A DNA stretch of 64,000 nucleotides from Breviolum minutum Mf 1.05b.01 (GCA_000507305.1 DF239819.1:6356-70355); one strand, 5' to 3'. Positions 46,941 to 61,151 are shown, counted from the stretch's first letter. Notes: generated by a model from the letters alone, not told the origin. A program made the numbers and translations.

Positions 46941-47640
46941 TCGACAAAAGTATTGTAACCACTGGCAAAGTGCGAAGAAAACCTTGATTTCTATGGTTTT
47001 TGTTTCTGATGATTCGTCAAATTTTGTGATCCCAAAAATTGGCCTGTAAATTTGAGCCACTGAATGATTCCATGGGAAGAATCGTTCGACGTAATGTCAC
47101 ATGGTTGTTTCGGTTGTTTTCCAAAAATCACTCCAGTTTCTCTTATCTGCTCAGAATCGTTAAACAAACAACCTTCACCACCAACCGAAACGAATCACTG
47201 AGAAAAACCAAACTGATCATTGCAAGGTTGGTGCTTTCTTCTCATAATAACAAGATTGGGAATCTGGAATAGGCATTCGCGCCACCAACCAGCCATCTCT
47301 GCCAACTCACTTCTTTCATTGATGGGATCTCTTTCAGATGAACTTCACTCAGATGTGTGATACAATCTCATTCAAACTTCCTAAGCTCCGACTCAGCCAA
47401 CACTCAAGTAGATGGGGACCAGGGTTTCCCGGGAGTACATTGGGAAGTGCAAAAGTCTCACAATTTGGAAGTCCCTTTTCTACTTTCATCTTTCAAAATA
47501 TACATGAACAGAATATACCCACATTTTGCCATCAAACATCTCCCACTTTAGGTAAATTACAATGACTTATATACAATTCTACCATGTGAATTTATTCAAT
47601 CCATACTCAAACTCCCTCCTGCGAAATGTTTTACGTTTCG

Positions 47641-47696
47641 GCACCTGTACTCCTGTCGTTCGCTCCATTCGGCCTCCGTGAACGGCGCACGCCTCG
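47641..47696 (-). CDS. Coding exon, unidentified
   Basis: GC-rich island reading RIPRRAPFTEAEWSERQEY up to donor TACAG|GTGCCG. The acceptor is unclear (GCGAAG|CG) and a second frame is also open, so boundaries and frame are provisional. Confidence 0.35.
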
Positions 47697-48878
47697 GAAT
47701 TCGCTTCGCGATTGGTTGATGTGGGAATTGGGTCTGTCCCGACGCAGATTCCCTTTTTACTAAAGAATAACTATATAATTAATGAAATATCTATATATCT
47801 AAATATTGTATACTGTATAATATGTGAGATATGTACGCATGTAAATGATACATTGTATTGGGGTGATGTTTTATGCAAACAACTTCTTTGGCCTTCTTGG
47901 TGGTCACGATTGCTAGATTGAGGGATGTATGCACATCCCAAATAGCACCCCTACATACAGAGAGATAAGATCATCTACTATGATAGGCCAATGACAGTTT
48001 TAACATGGCACATGGGTGTGTTGTTTTCAAAACTAGAGTCTTTATTTTCCTTTTGCTTCAAACTCAACCTAATACTTTGCAGTGGAATTCTCAGACGTGC
48101 AGTGGAATTTTCAGACGTTCCTGTTTTTGAGACATCCCGAACTTGCTGGAGCAAATCGGTTTTTGTTGGCAAATATTTTTGCCATATAATGTTCCATAAA
48201 TATGAGTGAACATGTAGTAGTGAATATACATAAGCATGCTATATACATGGATCCTTTGGGTATGTGTTTCAGCTCTTCTTGACTATTTGGAAGCACACTG
48301 ACCTTACTCAGCCAAAGGATCACACAGTAAAAGTTTAAATATGTAACCCCCAAAAGTCTAAAGGTTAGTCACTGGCTGAGTCAGTGACACTTCAGACATT
48401 TGATTGCTCAGCTGACGATCTACCTTTATTTCGGCTTTGTGCCTGAAAATGGTTGGTTGATGAATCAGTAACAGGGCTGCTTGACCAAATCTTACTAACC
48501 TTGGCAAAAGTATCATAGTATCTGGCATGAAGAAACATCGTTTCTGCCGTGTTATTTCCTATACCAACAAACCTTTACCCTCAATGTCAAAACAAAATTT
48601 GACACCTGGATCCTATGGGAGTTTCCTCGTGAATCAACGTTTCATCGTGAACCACGAAAAAAACACAGCCGCTCTGGACTAACCATCAATCTGGAAGGAA
48701 GCTACCGAACATTAAAAAAACAATCTAGCATGCCAATGAAACAAAAATCGGACGATTTGAATTCCTCGCATCAAACCAAAACATTTCAACAAACATCCAA
48801 AATTTCACACTATCCTGAATTTCAGGTGTTTTTTTGAATATATGTTTTAAATGCAGTAATTAGCGGATTCTTTGTTTG

Positions 48879-49014
48879 CTATATAAACACGTTTTGGTGT
48901 TGTCTCCGATCCCTCCGCGTCTTGAACTCCACCTTTTTACCAAGATACGGGTCAGCCGTCAAGCGATCATGGGTGTTGCCCGGACGATAGTCCGTGTTGT
49001 TGGGACCCTCATAC
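48879..49014 (-). CDS. Coding exon, unidentified (basic, Tyr/Asn-rich)
   Basis: From acceptor TCCAG|G at 49014 the frame reads YEGPNNTDYRPGNTHDRL, TADPYLGKKVEFKTRRDRR and QHQN. It either uses a GT donor (AAC|GTGTTT) or reaches TAG at 48879. Protein-like composition and strong acceptor; family not recognised. Confidence 0.5.
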
Positions 49015-49922
49015 CTGGACTTCCCGATCTGTTCATGAAGTAAGACACCCAACTTGAACACCCCTTCCCCCCAAAAAAAACGGGGCTTGAATTTTCAACA
49101 TGGCAAAAAAACATGTGTATAAAAATGTTTCTGCATGTTTCTGGTCATATTTCTGCAAAGGCCAAAAAAAAACAAACATAAATATACGTACAAGGTTGAG
49201 ATTCTAAAAAACAAAAAAAACACCAACTTCCAACTGTTGGGACCCAAATAACTCCAAGCTTGGGACGCAAATTTTCATCGAACAAAAAACTTCTTCCAGC
49301 TGGGTCTTCGACCATCGGCCGTAGTGCATAGTGCCACGCTCCATCTGCCTACCAAGGATGTGGGGTGATGTTTGGGTGGAGCATAGGTTCCACCAAACAG
49401 GACCAGGGAAGCTGGAAAATTATGGACTCAAGTTTATCAAAGAAGGGTACGGGTATGGCTGGACAATTAGTTCCGAAAGGTATTTTTGTCATTACAGCTC
49501 TTGCTGCTCTGGTTCATCAGGTGAGTGCGTCCCGGGTATGGACTCCATGTACAACTTTGAAGCTGTTCGTTTGATGATAGCTAAGTTCTGTCACAAAAGA
49601 AAGTAGCTGGTGAATTTTCATAATATAAAATATAGCAGACTATCTGACCAATGATCCCCCTTTATTACCAGTTGCTCAGTTTTTGCTTGTCATCTAGCAT
49701 ACAGATTAGTCATTCGCAGCTATTCACTTGCTCATCACAAGACCCTACCACCCACTTTCACCCAAGAAGATCCGTCAGCTGACACTTACAATACCGCCAT
49801 GTAAAGGTCTCCTGTAAAGACTCTGTCAAAATCGCAAAAAAAAACGACACCAAATGGCATCTCATCTTATGTACAGGTTTGTGAACAAAGGGATTTCCAT
49901 ATTGTGGATTGAAATCATTCAT

Positions 49923-50194
<272 letters not shown>

Positions 50195-50288
50195 CAAAAA
50201 ACAAGGGTAGGATGTCCATAGCTATCATCCCCCATCACTCAAACAACCAAACCGTTTCCTTTGGGTTTCCCCAGTTGTTCTCCCCAGC

Positions 50289-50391
50289 CTACGCCAATCC
50301 ACGGCAGGCTTGCGGAATTTCTGGGATGGAACAAAGCTGGACTCCATGTCCTGCGTGCTGCGTGGCTCGGTCGAATTGGCAAAGAGTTTCC
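50289..50391 (-). CDS. Coding exon, frame ambiguous
   Basis: Acceptor CCAAG|GG and donor CGTAG|GC. The frame with best codon bias reads KLFANSTEPRSTQDMESSF then VPSQKFRKPAVDWR. A second open frame (ETLCQFDRATQHAGHGVQL) would follow in phase from the 51868-51920 exon. Coding status is likely; the frame is undecided. Confidence 0.4.
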
Positions 50392-51867
50392 CTTGGACAA
50401 TATTTCACCAACCTAGATTTCCCCTAAAATAAGGGAATTCCCTTTCCAGCTACCTTGAGGTATGGTGAGGTTGCTATAATTTGACCACAAGTGTATCACA
50501 TCATTCTGAAGACTTGCTTGTTTTGTTATTTCCCAATCCTAAACTCTTGCTGTTTTGAAGCTTCTTGGTCTTTTCAACATGGTTTGAAGCAGATCTTGCA
50601 GGATCTCATTCGATCCTCCTCCTTTTTGTGAGTTTTCAGGTCTCAATACTTAGAACCCAAGGCTGTGTGGCTCTCAAAAATAAAGTTGTGATCCCCCAAA
50701 AACACCTGTACAACACGGGTACTTACAACTTACAACCACCAGGAATATGAAACACCAAGCGAAATGATCATTTCAAGTATCTATATATAATCTTGCACCA
50801 ACCAACCAATCAAACTCAGATCTTCTTGGTAAGATCTCCCATGGTAATCTCTGATCAAATTGGACAAAAAGTTTACCACCCTCAACAAAAAGAAAACCAA
50901 AAAATCCATACTCTCGCTGGTTGGGGTTTTCCATCTTTGATAATCACTTGGAAGCGTTTTTTTTTTCCTCACCAACATCACCAAGCCACCGAGAAAAGGT
51001 TTCCAATTTCAAAAAAATATCCCTTTTGGACACTGAAACTCACCTCACTGACTCTAAAAAAAGATGTCTTTACTTTTACAATTTTTCTGTGGTATTTCTT
51101 GTTGCCCCCCAAAAAGAACCTACTTCGAATTGATGCGTTTTTTCCTGAAATACCCGCGGTTTCACGGAAAACAACCACCCTCAAGCTTCAATGAAGCGTC
51201 CTTCCAGGCCAATAGGTAGCCTCCACATTGGTGACACCGTTGTGGCATGTTTTAAGAAGGGTTTATACCTGGACCTTCCAGTCTTGGGTGTCAAATGCTT
51301 CCGGAAATAAAGGGTGTCAATTCACCATCCCTTAGGGTTAAATTGGCAATCCAACTGGAAGGTGCTGGTGCTTAAAGCAATGAATATTTGTTCCAACCAC
51401 CATGAATGGATAAGTTATGTTTGTTTAAGATAATGAACTGTTTGACGTGGGTAGGTCACAGCATACACCCCGAAAAACCGAAAAGTCATGGGAAGCCAGG
51501 CAATTCCACAGCTGAGATCTGGAACACCAATTCAATCATTGCTGACCCTCCCACCTCACCCTCATCTCTTCTAATTGGTGGTTTTAGCCCATCTGGAAAA
51601 TATTAGCCACATTGGATCATCTCCCAGGTAGGGTGAAAATAAAATGTCTTCAAAACCAGCACATTAGAACAATTGGCCTAGAATGAATAGGGGCACTGCA
51701 CCGTTTCAAATCAACCACTTAAAACCACTCAAAAAAAACTCTCACTAAGCACAACTCTTGGTTAAAACAAACACGAATCAGTGAACGTGTGGGGACAGAA
51801 GGTGAGGGGATCTTAGTCTCAACGTTCTCCACCAACCAACCACCCTCCGCCAAACTGCTCGCCTTGC

Positions 51868-51920
51868 CATGTCTTGTGTTGACTGATGTGACTTTCAAAC
51901 GCATCGTTGCTGCTCTTCAC
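51868..51920 (-). CDS. Coding exon, unidentified
   Basis: Reads VKSSNDAFESHISQHKT with acceptor CGATAG|GTG and a GC donor (TG|GCAAGG), phase 0 to 2. The opposite strand carries a 110-codon ORF that I treat as a shadow because it lacks matching splice sites. Confidence 0.4.
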
Positions 51921-54198
51921 CTATCGGCAGGAAATGAAAATCCATCCACCCCTGAGTGCCTCACGAGTATAACTTCTATAATTAAGCCCGTCTGGTTGAT
52001 GGTTGGATATTCGAATGATTACTGTGACTGTAACCACCAAAAAACATCCAAAGACACTAGGTTGTTCTTTATTCCAGTTGTAAACAGGGCCTCATCAGAC
52101 CACTTATCAAGCATTAACTAGGTCAAATCATTCCTTTTGAGCTGTCATTTTTAAGGGGTCAACACTAGCTCGCCGAAAAATCAGGCGAGGTCTTTTCTGG
52201 CAGTGATAAATTTCTAAATTTGTACCAAAAATATCAAATCTCCAGACGTGCACTCTGTAGCAATGCACTTGATCATAGCAATGGAATACATCTATCAACC
52301 CTTTTCAGCGCTTGAGATTTCAGAAACTTAACCATCTCACAATAGAAAATAAAAGGATTCATGTATAAGGTGCAGCACCATATTCCACCGGCAAATCTAA
52401 TGCATTTTTTGGAAGCAGAAAAGTCATCGTACTATGTCAGCTTATATAAATGGAATTTTAAGTTTCTTACCAAACATGTAATCCGCAAAGGTTGAAAGGT
52501 TCGCCATTGGCTGAGTGACTCAGCAGATGTTTCATCAAACATCTGTGTGATTCTTGAAGGGATTTCGTGTGACAAATGCTAGACTTCACCCTAGAAAGTT
52601 TAGAAGAGTAAAACACCCTTTGCTGGGCAAAGTCATATAAGACCGCTGATGAAACACTTCCGATGTTTTGCTTCGACCTGTGGCCTTCCAACGAAGTCTC
52701 AAACCGGTTTCAAATCTCAGGGGGTTTTGGTCAAATCCGTCCGAAAAACAAAAAGAACGGATTTGGGGTGAAAATACCAGGCTGTTGTTGAATTCAGAAA
52801 TCCGGCGCCTGACTCACCACTTTTCCGATTGGTAGTGAATTTCCCCCCATGATTTGTGTGGGGTTTCATTTAGAAAAACATCCTTTTGGACGTGTAGAGG
52901 TCAGATTTTTCTGCATCAACAGCATGGAAAAGCTGCCTTTAAACTAGGGTTCTTGCTATATCATTCTGCTTCTGGCAATTCTTCACCCCGAAACCATAGG
53001 GTTCTTTTTTCATTGGGAAGTGTAAAAACATCAAAATCCTCAGCATAGAATTTAGGATCTACTATGGTCAGGTGATTGGATTGTCCAGTGACTTGTATAT
53101 GTATACCTAGCCATACCTAGCCTATAGTACATTTTGTATCTACATCTACATATAAAGATAAGGATGCGAAAAAATCTAACCTTTCATTCCTCAGCACCCC
53201 CGAAGCGGCTTCATTGCTGAAGGTTTTTCAGCTGACTCCTTGCCTGGTATTCCTTGACTCCTTGCGGCAATCTTGCCCAAATCTTGTCCTGCCGAGTCTG
53301 GTCTTAAATGGTCTAAAGGTCTAAAATGGAATGAAGCAACACAAAATATGATCAAATTCTAGTGTTTCTAAGATTTCATAGGGATTTTCATCTCATGGAA
53401 TCTAATCAAGCATATTTGGGAGGGGAGTATGTATATACATCAACCACGTCCCTACCGTTCAAAAGTAAACCCTTGAGGCTTTGGTTTATGTTTACATGCT
53501 TCAGGATACTCCCTTACCCAGAAAGAATCTGCAGGGCACCAAGGGGGTTACAGTAGAGATCCACCATGTTTTCAATCAATCCTAATCCAATCCAATGAAC
53601 TCCTGGAGAAGAAGCATTGGCCATCTCACAAGCTATCAAACAGAGTACTGCAGAAAGTACCAAAGAAGCTTAATATTTTACACGGTTCAAATAAAACGGT
53701 GAGAACTCATCCTTTTGACCCTAGAAGCTTGGAAAATATGTCTAATTTTCCACATCCTATCATATCCTATCCTTCTTTGGAAAAAAAACAAAAAGGCTCA
53801 AGGGGGTTCTGCAAAGAACAAACATCTAAAATCAAGTTGCAGATCTGCAAAGACATCATCAGAAAGTACATCTACAGTAAACTGCCTAAGACTCGGAGTT
53901 TGTTTCTCTTAAAAGAAGTCATTTTCCAACGTTTCCATCTCAGCCAACCAGCTCACTGTTGGCAAGGCCAGTTCTGTTCAACCCAACGAGAAGAAACGAT
54001 GCAACAGCTTCAAATGTGGCGTTGCCACTGCTTCTCTGATTAAAAGACCAAGCAAATAAGTCTCATTTTCCATTTTCTTTGGATGGATTGCAAATGGTGA
54101 AAGAAACATCGTGCGTTTTCTTGGTCATGATTTGTAATCATGCCAACGGAAACAACACTTTCGGCTTTGTCGTCTGTAATTAGTTTTTTTGTTGGTGC

Positions 54199-54303
54199 CC
54201 CCTGAAACAATGAGCCCAGCACTTCATTTCGAAAATTGTGCTCAGAAATTTTGGGCTCCTTGTAGCCAGGGAACATCTTGTCGGCGATGCCGCCGCCACC
54301 AGC
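54199..54303 (-). CDS. Coding exon, Gly-rich start, unidentified
   Basis: Thirty-five codons: AGGGGIADKMFPGYKEPK, then ISEHNFRNEVLGSLFQG. Acceptor TGTGAG|GCT and donor CAGGGG|GC. Very GC-rich third positions. It follows the 54762-54836 exon in frame. I do not recognise the family. Confidence 0.55.
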
Positions 54304-54761
54304 CTCACAAGTACTCTTTAAAAGTCAGGTTGGTTGAGGTCGTATGTAGTTTCCTTCTTGTAAATTGGCCAGACAAAATGAATCATGCAGAATATGATAT
54401 GCAGATATTTGCAAATATTGTATTTCATATAGCATGCAGATTAGAGGCTTTAGAGATGTTTCCCGTTTCCTTCAAAAAGGGTTGTCTCCTTATTTTGGTA
54501 CCAACCTCTTGCTAGGCAGTTTGGTTGGCAGTTTGTGGATATCCAGCCAAGTAGCACGAAGAATACCTTAGAATGCAGCCAGTCAACTCTGGTGTGATTC
54601 CCGGATGACCCAACAGCCAACAGCTCGCAGCTTCAAAAATCCCAACGAAACTTCGTACAGAAATCTATGAGTTTCCAATTCATGTGGAATTTTCTGTCTA
54701 TATCAGTTTACCTGAGTGCACGCGTTGCACGTTGCCTCATGAGGTTTGCTTAGATCAAATC

Positions 54762-54836
54762 GTGGCGCTGCTGGTTAAATGCCAAGATGCGCGAACGAAG
54801 AAACATCTTGCCGGCCGGTTGAAGTTCAACGATGTC
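54762..54836 (-). CDS. Coding exon, unidentified (pairs with 54199-54303)
   Basis: Twenty-five codons, DIVELQPAGKMFLRSRILAF then NQQRH, acceptor AAAAG|GAC, donor probably GA at CAC|GATTTG; if unspliced the frame reaches TAA six codons later in total context. Phase 0 at both ends, matching the next exon 460 bp downstream. Confidence 0.5.
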
Positions 54837-56624
54837 CTTTTCTAATGACCAACAAATCTGTGGCTTGAGAGGAAAGCCACCTGCGGTGTCATGCAAAAAC
54901 ATGAACTATGAAGGGCCAGTCATGTCTGAAGGAGCTCCTCCTGATACGTCACATCTATGGCGCGGACAAACATGTTTAAAGAAACATGCTTACAACTTTG
55001 CAATGGATCTTTTGGAAAACAAACATCCTCCATCGAAGTCTCAGATATTCGTTGTGTCATCTACTGATTTTGCCTGTTCAGTCAAGGATTCTTATCTTCC
55101 TGTGTTTCATCCCTCATCCCAGAGAGATGAACCGTTTCTTGGGTGCAAAACCTCACGACGCAAGGTGGATGATGTTGAAGAGATACCACCTGACATGGAG
55201 AAATTGGCTTCCTTCTATCCCACCTGTTAAGTTGCAAAAAGGCAGCCAAGCCAAAGAAAACAGATGAAACACCCGGATTTTAAAGAAACCTCTGGCTGTT
55301 TTTCATAAGTTGATACAGAATTGGAACCACCCAAATAAAAACAGCAAAACATCAATTATAAACAAATATCACCATAGCCAAATTGGATCATTTCCACAAG
55401 GATCCGGGTCCAATAAGAGAAATCCTTTGAAACCACCATCCAGTACTCATCAATGCACCTGTTGTTTGTGGCGGCTGTGCTAGCTGCGTCTGCCCAATGT
55501 CCTTCAGATTCCCATAGCGGATCGGTTTATCCCACGGACCATCCAGTGGTAAAAATTCACTCACTCCAGTTATCATGTGGAAAAAAATCCTGAGAGTCAA
55601 TAGTTTCTTTGTAAAACGTTTGTTGTAAGGGCAAGGGGGTTTTCAACAAACTAAACATAAAGTGGAGAAGTGGCAGGCCAGACTTGCAATCACCACGTTT
55701 TAAAAAAATGGCAAGTCATGGACTCTAAAGGGACATCAAGCCTATTCCTTAACAAACGTTCTCCATGTATTGCCCTGGTTTCAACTGATTGGGGTGACGA
55801 CTGTTGCTGACTTGATGCCACGAACCCTGGGAGTTTCGGAAAGGTATTAGTTTGCAAAGGAATCATCCCATTCATAGCAACTTCAGCCAAACATGTTGGA
55901 AACCGAATTGTCCACAACGAGAGATTTGGAGGTGCCATTGTTGGCAAAAATTCATTATATGGAATTGTTTGTTATATGTTTGGAGAAAATCCAAATGAAT
56001 CCCGTGAGGGAAAAAGTAAACACATCTCCCCCCAAGCTATCCTGTGGGAACAAAAAAAGTCTTAGATAAAGGGAATACTGTAAATACAATAGACATATGA
56101 GCCACCAAAATAAAGAAAACTGATCTCATTCCGTTGTACTGGTTTGGCTAAGAGGGATTCACAGTTTCTCCCTCTAGCCAAAGGTAGTATAGAACTCCCA
56201 GTTGCGTTTTTTTGTCGAATGCCTGTACATCGTTGGTATGTGTAATACGATCATCTCCCTAAGGATCGGAGTAAACATGACAAATTATTGGAACCATCAT
56301 TGAAGGTTCTCCAATTAGATAATTTTAGGTATATCTATCTTACACCGGCATATCAAAGCTGACCACAATAATGATGACCGTTCTCCATCTCTTACTCGTA
56401 TTTGTGGCAGCCCCAAGTAATAGCTAAGTCTATAGATACGTATATATATATATACACTTTATACGAATTTGTATTCAAATATTTTTTATATCAAATATAT
56501 TCATATCTAACATCATATGCAAACATATATAATGTGTATCGCTAGGAATCATCAAATAAACCAACCAACAAAGTGGATCCCCCTTCCAAATTTTCGCAAA
56601 ACTGTCCTCGGGTTCCACCTTTAC

Positions 56625-56683
56625 CGGCGTGCGCCGCTCATGTGCCTGGCGTTCATCATCGTCAATGCCATGGAGGTACTCAC
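56625..56683 (-). CDS. Coding exon, unidentified (acidic)
   Basis: Reads EYLHGIDDDERQAHERRTP with acceptor GATAG|GT and strong donor CCG|GTAAAGG. The antisense frame (plus strand, 61 codons) is also open but lacks splice signals and codon bias. Isolated; gene unknown. Confidence 0.5.
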
Positions 56684-58871
56684 CTATCTAAGCAGTATGT
56701 AAGGCCTAAGGAATGTAAGGGAATCCCCCCATCCCTGCTACAAGAGGTACCTGAATCCTTGCGTGAAAATAGATGATAAACTAAGCATAACTGACGGTTG
56801 CACATGACTGACGGTTTATGACATTTTGGATAGCCCCCTCACCCAAACCAGTATGAAGATGTTTCCCTTTTTCCCAGCAAAACTGGTCATGTGTCCATTG
56901 AAGCCATTTGGGGTACCAAGTGTTTAGGATAACCCCAATGACTACAGGAATTGTATGTAGTTGGTGAGGGTTGGCGGTGAATCTTGGAATTTTCCTGAAT
57001 TTTCTATATAAGGAAAATCATGAATTGACCCTCAAGTTCCAAAAGCTACAATCCAAACTCACGCTTTGTGTCGTCATAGCTTGATATCCCAAGAATAAAA
57101 CAAATCATAGCCATACAACATGGAAGAGACCTCCAAGAAGCTTTGTTTCCAAAAAAAAGTTCTTTAAAGTTGTAAGGTATTCCGTTTAGACTTTCAGATC
57201 AGCTGCCGGATTGTTTTAATATGTCCTAGTTTGTAGTTTCAATCCGTTTGAAAATATTTGTCAAATTTAGCACCTTCCCCAAGTAGGGTGTAAAACAAAT
57301 AAATAAGGATTTGAAAGCACCACCTAAACGATATAGATTTTAATGATTCCAAGTGATGACCAATGAATGGTAACACCTTGCTGTACCCACAGGATCCATG
57401 TATGGTATATCTATCTGCATTTACCATAAAAAATCGACCAACTATAGGTAAATATATCATACAGGGATCCTACAGGATAAACAATTGAACCATCCATGAA
57501 AACACGGATCCTTTTCGTTTGTGCAATTTCGACCAAGCTCGCCAGCATGACACCCTCGGGCAATTGAACAACGGGCCCTGAGGCATTTCAAAGCAATTGA
57601 GCAGTGTGGTGCCAAAAGATCAGGTAACATGGATTGTTAACTGTTTGTTATATGGGTGTTTCCAAAAATAAGGGTTCCCCAAAATGGATGGTTTATAATG
57701 GAAAACCCTATTAAAATGGATGATTTGGGGGGAAAACCCACCATTTTCGGAAACATCCATATATCCCTATCCCCCTTAAACATCACACACACACAAAGAT
57801 GGATTATCATCCTTTGAAGCCACTAAAATAGTAAAGGGGGCTATTCATTTACAGGAAACTCCATGAACATGAACAACTTGGGGACGATACAGTTAAAACT
57901 AACTGAGTTCAGTGAACACCATATTAGTTCATATAGGATCCTAATTGTTCACCTTCATGGCAAATCCTATTTCAATGGAAGGATCTGATACTCAGAAAAC
58001 CGATGATTGAAAGTCTGATTTAACATGGAGAGTGTACAAGGATTGTTTGGTGATTTTCAAATCTTGAGGTGCTTTCCTTAGCAGTACCTCCTATACTCAT
58101 TCAGTTGATACCCTGCTTGAAACTTACAGCTTTCACTTTAAACATTGGGGGTTTGGAAAATGACTTTGTTGTGAACACCGGACGCAACCTGGCAGGAGCT
58201 ACATTAGTTTTACGGAGGCGGTTGGTGTATTCTTATTGGTGTTGTTGATTTCGTTATTTGGCTTGTGGGGCAAAAGCCTGGCAAAGAACATAGAAATGGA
58301 AAAATGATTTCTTGATTTTGAATGATACCAGGACGCATGAGGATGCTCCATTGCTTTTTACGGGCAACATGACCGTTGTTTTTCTGTGTGCATACTCATA
58401 TTTTGCAATGGATTCTCATTGGCTCTAAAGTGACACATGTTCCACTATCTCAGCAAGGTAGGTTGAGATGGGGTGTGTAGGAGAAACTGCATGCTCCCCA
58501 ATCTTATAAAAAAATTGCTCAACCTTCGGGTATCTCTTGGACTAACCCCTCGCCCAGTAGCAGTCACCACCAGGATTATTGCATTTTGAGTCCGGAATCC
58601 CTGTATACGTAGGTGCTATTGTTACTGGGTTGGGGATGGATCCAAGGTATCTCGTATCTCCCCCCAAGATCCAACTGGATTTTAAGCAAAATCAGAGGAA
58701 CAACTGAGCAGCAGATTTTTGGCAACTTACAACAACTGCCTGCACTTGAAAGATAATTCTGGCATTCTTTTGATATAGCGGGCCATACCTGTGGATTGGG
58801 AAAACACATCGTCCTAACCCTACGACTTAGATACCTATTTAGGGTAAAGATGGACTTCCTGTATTTAAAAC

Positions 58872-58943
58872 CTTCAGCAACCATGCAAAAATCCTCCCGT
58901 CGCCTTCCACTTCAGGGCCTGGCAAATCGGCAGGTCTATCGTT
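58872..58943 (-). CDS. Coding exon, unidentified
   Basis: Twenty-four codons in phase 0, reading NDRPADLPGPEVEGDGRIF and AWLLK, with acceptor TTCAAAG|AAC and donor CTGAAG|GTTTTA. Codon third positions are GC-rich. The upstream intron sequence begins with the 20-bp tandem repeat array. Function not recognised. Confidence 0.5.
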
Positions 58944-58962
58944 CTTTGAAAAGGCGTTTGCA

Positions 58963-59142
58963 TACCAACCCGTAAGCTTGCTGACCAACCCGTAAGTTTG
59001 CTGACCAACCCGTAAGTTTGCTGACCAACCCGTAAGTTTGCTGACCAACCCGTAAGTTTGCTGACCAACCCGTAAGTTTGCTGACCAACCCGTAAGTTTG
59101 CTGACCAACCCGTAAGTTTGATGACCAACCCGTAAGTTTGAT
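58963..59142. repeat. 20-bp tandem repeat, nine copies
   Basis: Unit CCAACCCGTAAGTTTGCTGA repeated nine times with only a few substitutions at the edges. Not a multiple of three, yet open in all minus frames, so it produces two spurious ORFs. It starts 20 bp upstream (in transcription) of the exon at 58943. Confidence 0.95.
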
Positions 59143-61151
59143 GCCTAAATAAAAACTGTATCGAATAGATCAGTTTTTTTAAGATCTAGCAGATCCCACG
59201 AAGACCATGATGAAAGTAGAGCCTGCAAAACTTCTGATTTTGGCCGTTTGGTATAAACCATCACCATTTTGTTGTGGAAATTTCCCAATGTTCCAAAATT
59301 GAAACCTACTTATACAGCCACCATTTTTGAGTAAAGCTCAACTACTAATTACAATGGCACCCCTTCTGTTGTTTCCAAAAACCGAGCCAAACCCTGCATG
59401 AAAAAATCTGAGTAGTTCCCTTCAGAAAAGCCGGCGAGCCAAGCTGATTCCATTTGGAATCCTTTATTGGAAGGGGAATGTTGGCAATCTCTGCAATGAA
59501 GGGTGGATTTATATCATACTGTCTCAAAACTTTTCAAATTCAAATCAACAAATACATATTGATTAGAAACATGTGAACATGTTCTTACATGAATGAATCA
59601 ACCAAGGTGACTTTTTGGAAATTCTGTTCATCGATCATCTGACACTCAGAATCTAGAAAAGCTCTAAACTCTGGACTTGTTCCATATTTTATACTGGTTA
59701 GCTGAATGCAATATCCAAAAAATCATGGCATATATAATCACCTTCTGAATCATCTATGTACACAAAACAGACACCGGGATGAACCGATCACTGCTCACTT
59801 TTTGTTGACCGGGAAAATTCAGGTTTGCTCATCATTGCAACGTCCAAAGGTTGAGTCCTGAACGGGTTCTAACCTGAGATTCGCAGGGGAAGGTTTTGAA
59901 AGAGACAGGCCATCAGGGTTTCACGAGTAGAACCGAGCTGATGATTTTGTGAGGAAACACGTTTGAAACATATGCTGGGTCAAATTATGGGACTCCTCTC
60001 ATCATATTTCTCGGAAGTTAAAGGATCGGGGTAAACAAAAACATCTTCAACCAAAACCCATCACCTGAAAACACCTGTAGATTCGGTTGAAAATTGATTC
60101 TGTTTTGAAGTCAAAGGAAGCAAGATTTTAGCAATACAGAAAACGTAACAAGAGAAATGTCCAGCGTTTTTGTTTGGTTTCAGACCTCATTACTTCCATT
60201 AGAGCCGAAACTGAAAGGAAAATTGGGCCTTTGCTCATCAGCTTTTTGATACATTGCAAATTACCAAACTCTGAAGTAAATTTGAGTTGAATCAATCAGC
60301 CAATCACCTCAAGATGCTTTTTAGATGCTTGTTTCCAATATGTTTTACTTATGTTCACTTCTATCTTTGGGAAGATTGCCTGGTTGGTAGATATTTCTCA
60401 GATGAGTTGAAACCACCAGCATACTTTTCTTGCGGTGATTCTCTTGAGGGGTGGAATCCTGCTCCACCCAGGATGTATGAAGAAGGACTTTGGAGAAATA
60501 TAAACTAGCATGTCTTTCCACTGGGTGGCGCAACCACCAACTATAGTAAATCTTTGGACACACTACCATTCGGGTCATGTAAGGTTTTGGCCAACAGTCA
60601 CCCCTACCATTGCCATTTCTACTCTAGATGTAATGAATTGAACCATCCAACCAAATGAATTCGTTTTTGTCTCTACCATGTTGTTTTTACACAGTCGTGT
60701 GTCATTTTTTCGTAAGGAGGTGATCAATTGCATCTGGCATCACTTCTCAAAAAAACAGTTGACTAAAATAGGGAATCGGGCCGATCGTATTCTAAAGGAA
60801 ATGCAGCTAAGTGAAGTCTTGTATCCTCCACGAAAAAAACACATCATCATCTTTAAAAGTTCCTTGATAGGGAGGGGATATGGACTCGTTCCAAAAAAAA
60901 ACATCTCTTTCTCTACATCTCTTCACGGTAAAATGTGTTCTGCTTCAAGCCATGGATGAGTTCTTCACCAACTTTGAAAGCTGCAAAAAAAGACTACCCT
61001 CCCCGAAACTACCAGGCAGCCCCTGAAAATGGATGATTGGAAGACTACAGTAGATTCATTTTGGGATCACCTATTTTCAGGGGCGAACTGTTAATTTCAA
61101 GGAGTGTAAGGTCAATTTTAAAGGCCCAGAAAGCCACATCAAACGCCAGAT
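59143..61151. other. No supported gene; spacer or intron downstream of the EF-hand gene
   Basis: Contains the family 1 element at 60995-61109. A plus-strand stretch at 60377-60508 is protein-like (SCGDSLEGWNPAPPRMYEEG) but isolated and on the strand opposite to all supported genes. Confidence 0.4.
60995..61109. mobile_element. Family 1 inverted-repeat element
   Basis: TACCCTCCCCGAAACTACCA at left with CCCCTGAAAATGGATG inside; CTATTTTCAGGGG and TTAATTTCAAGGAGTGTA at right. Just downstream of the EF-hand gene stop codon. Confidence 0.75.

Noticed and set aside
54832..55230. 132-codon plus-strand ORF
   Set aside because: ORFs of this length are expected by chance several times in this composition; it also overlaps antisense the start of the exon at 54836.
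58839..59128. 84-89 codon minus ORFs with repeated SKLTGWSANLRVGQQTYGLV
   Set aside because: Translation of the 20-bp tandem array in shifting frames; only the downstream part 58943-58872 looks like a real exon.
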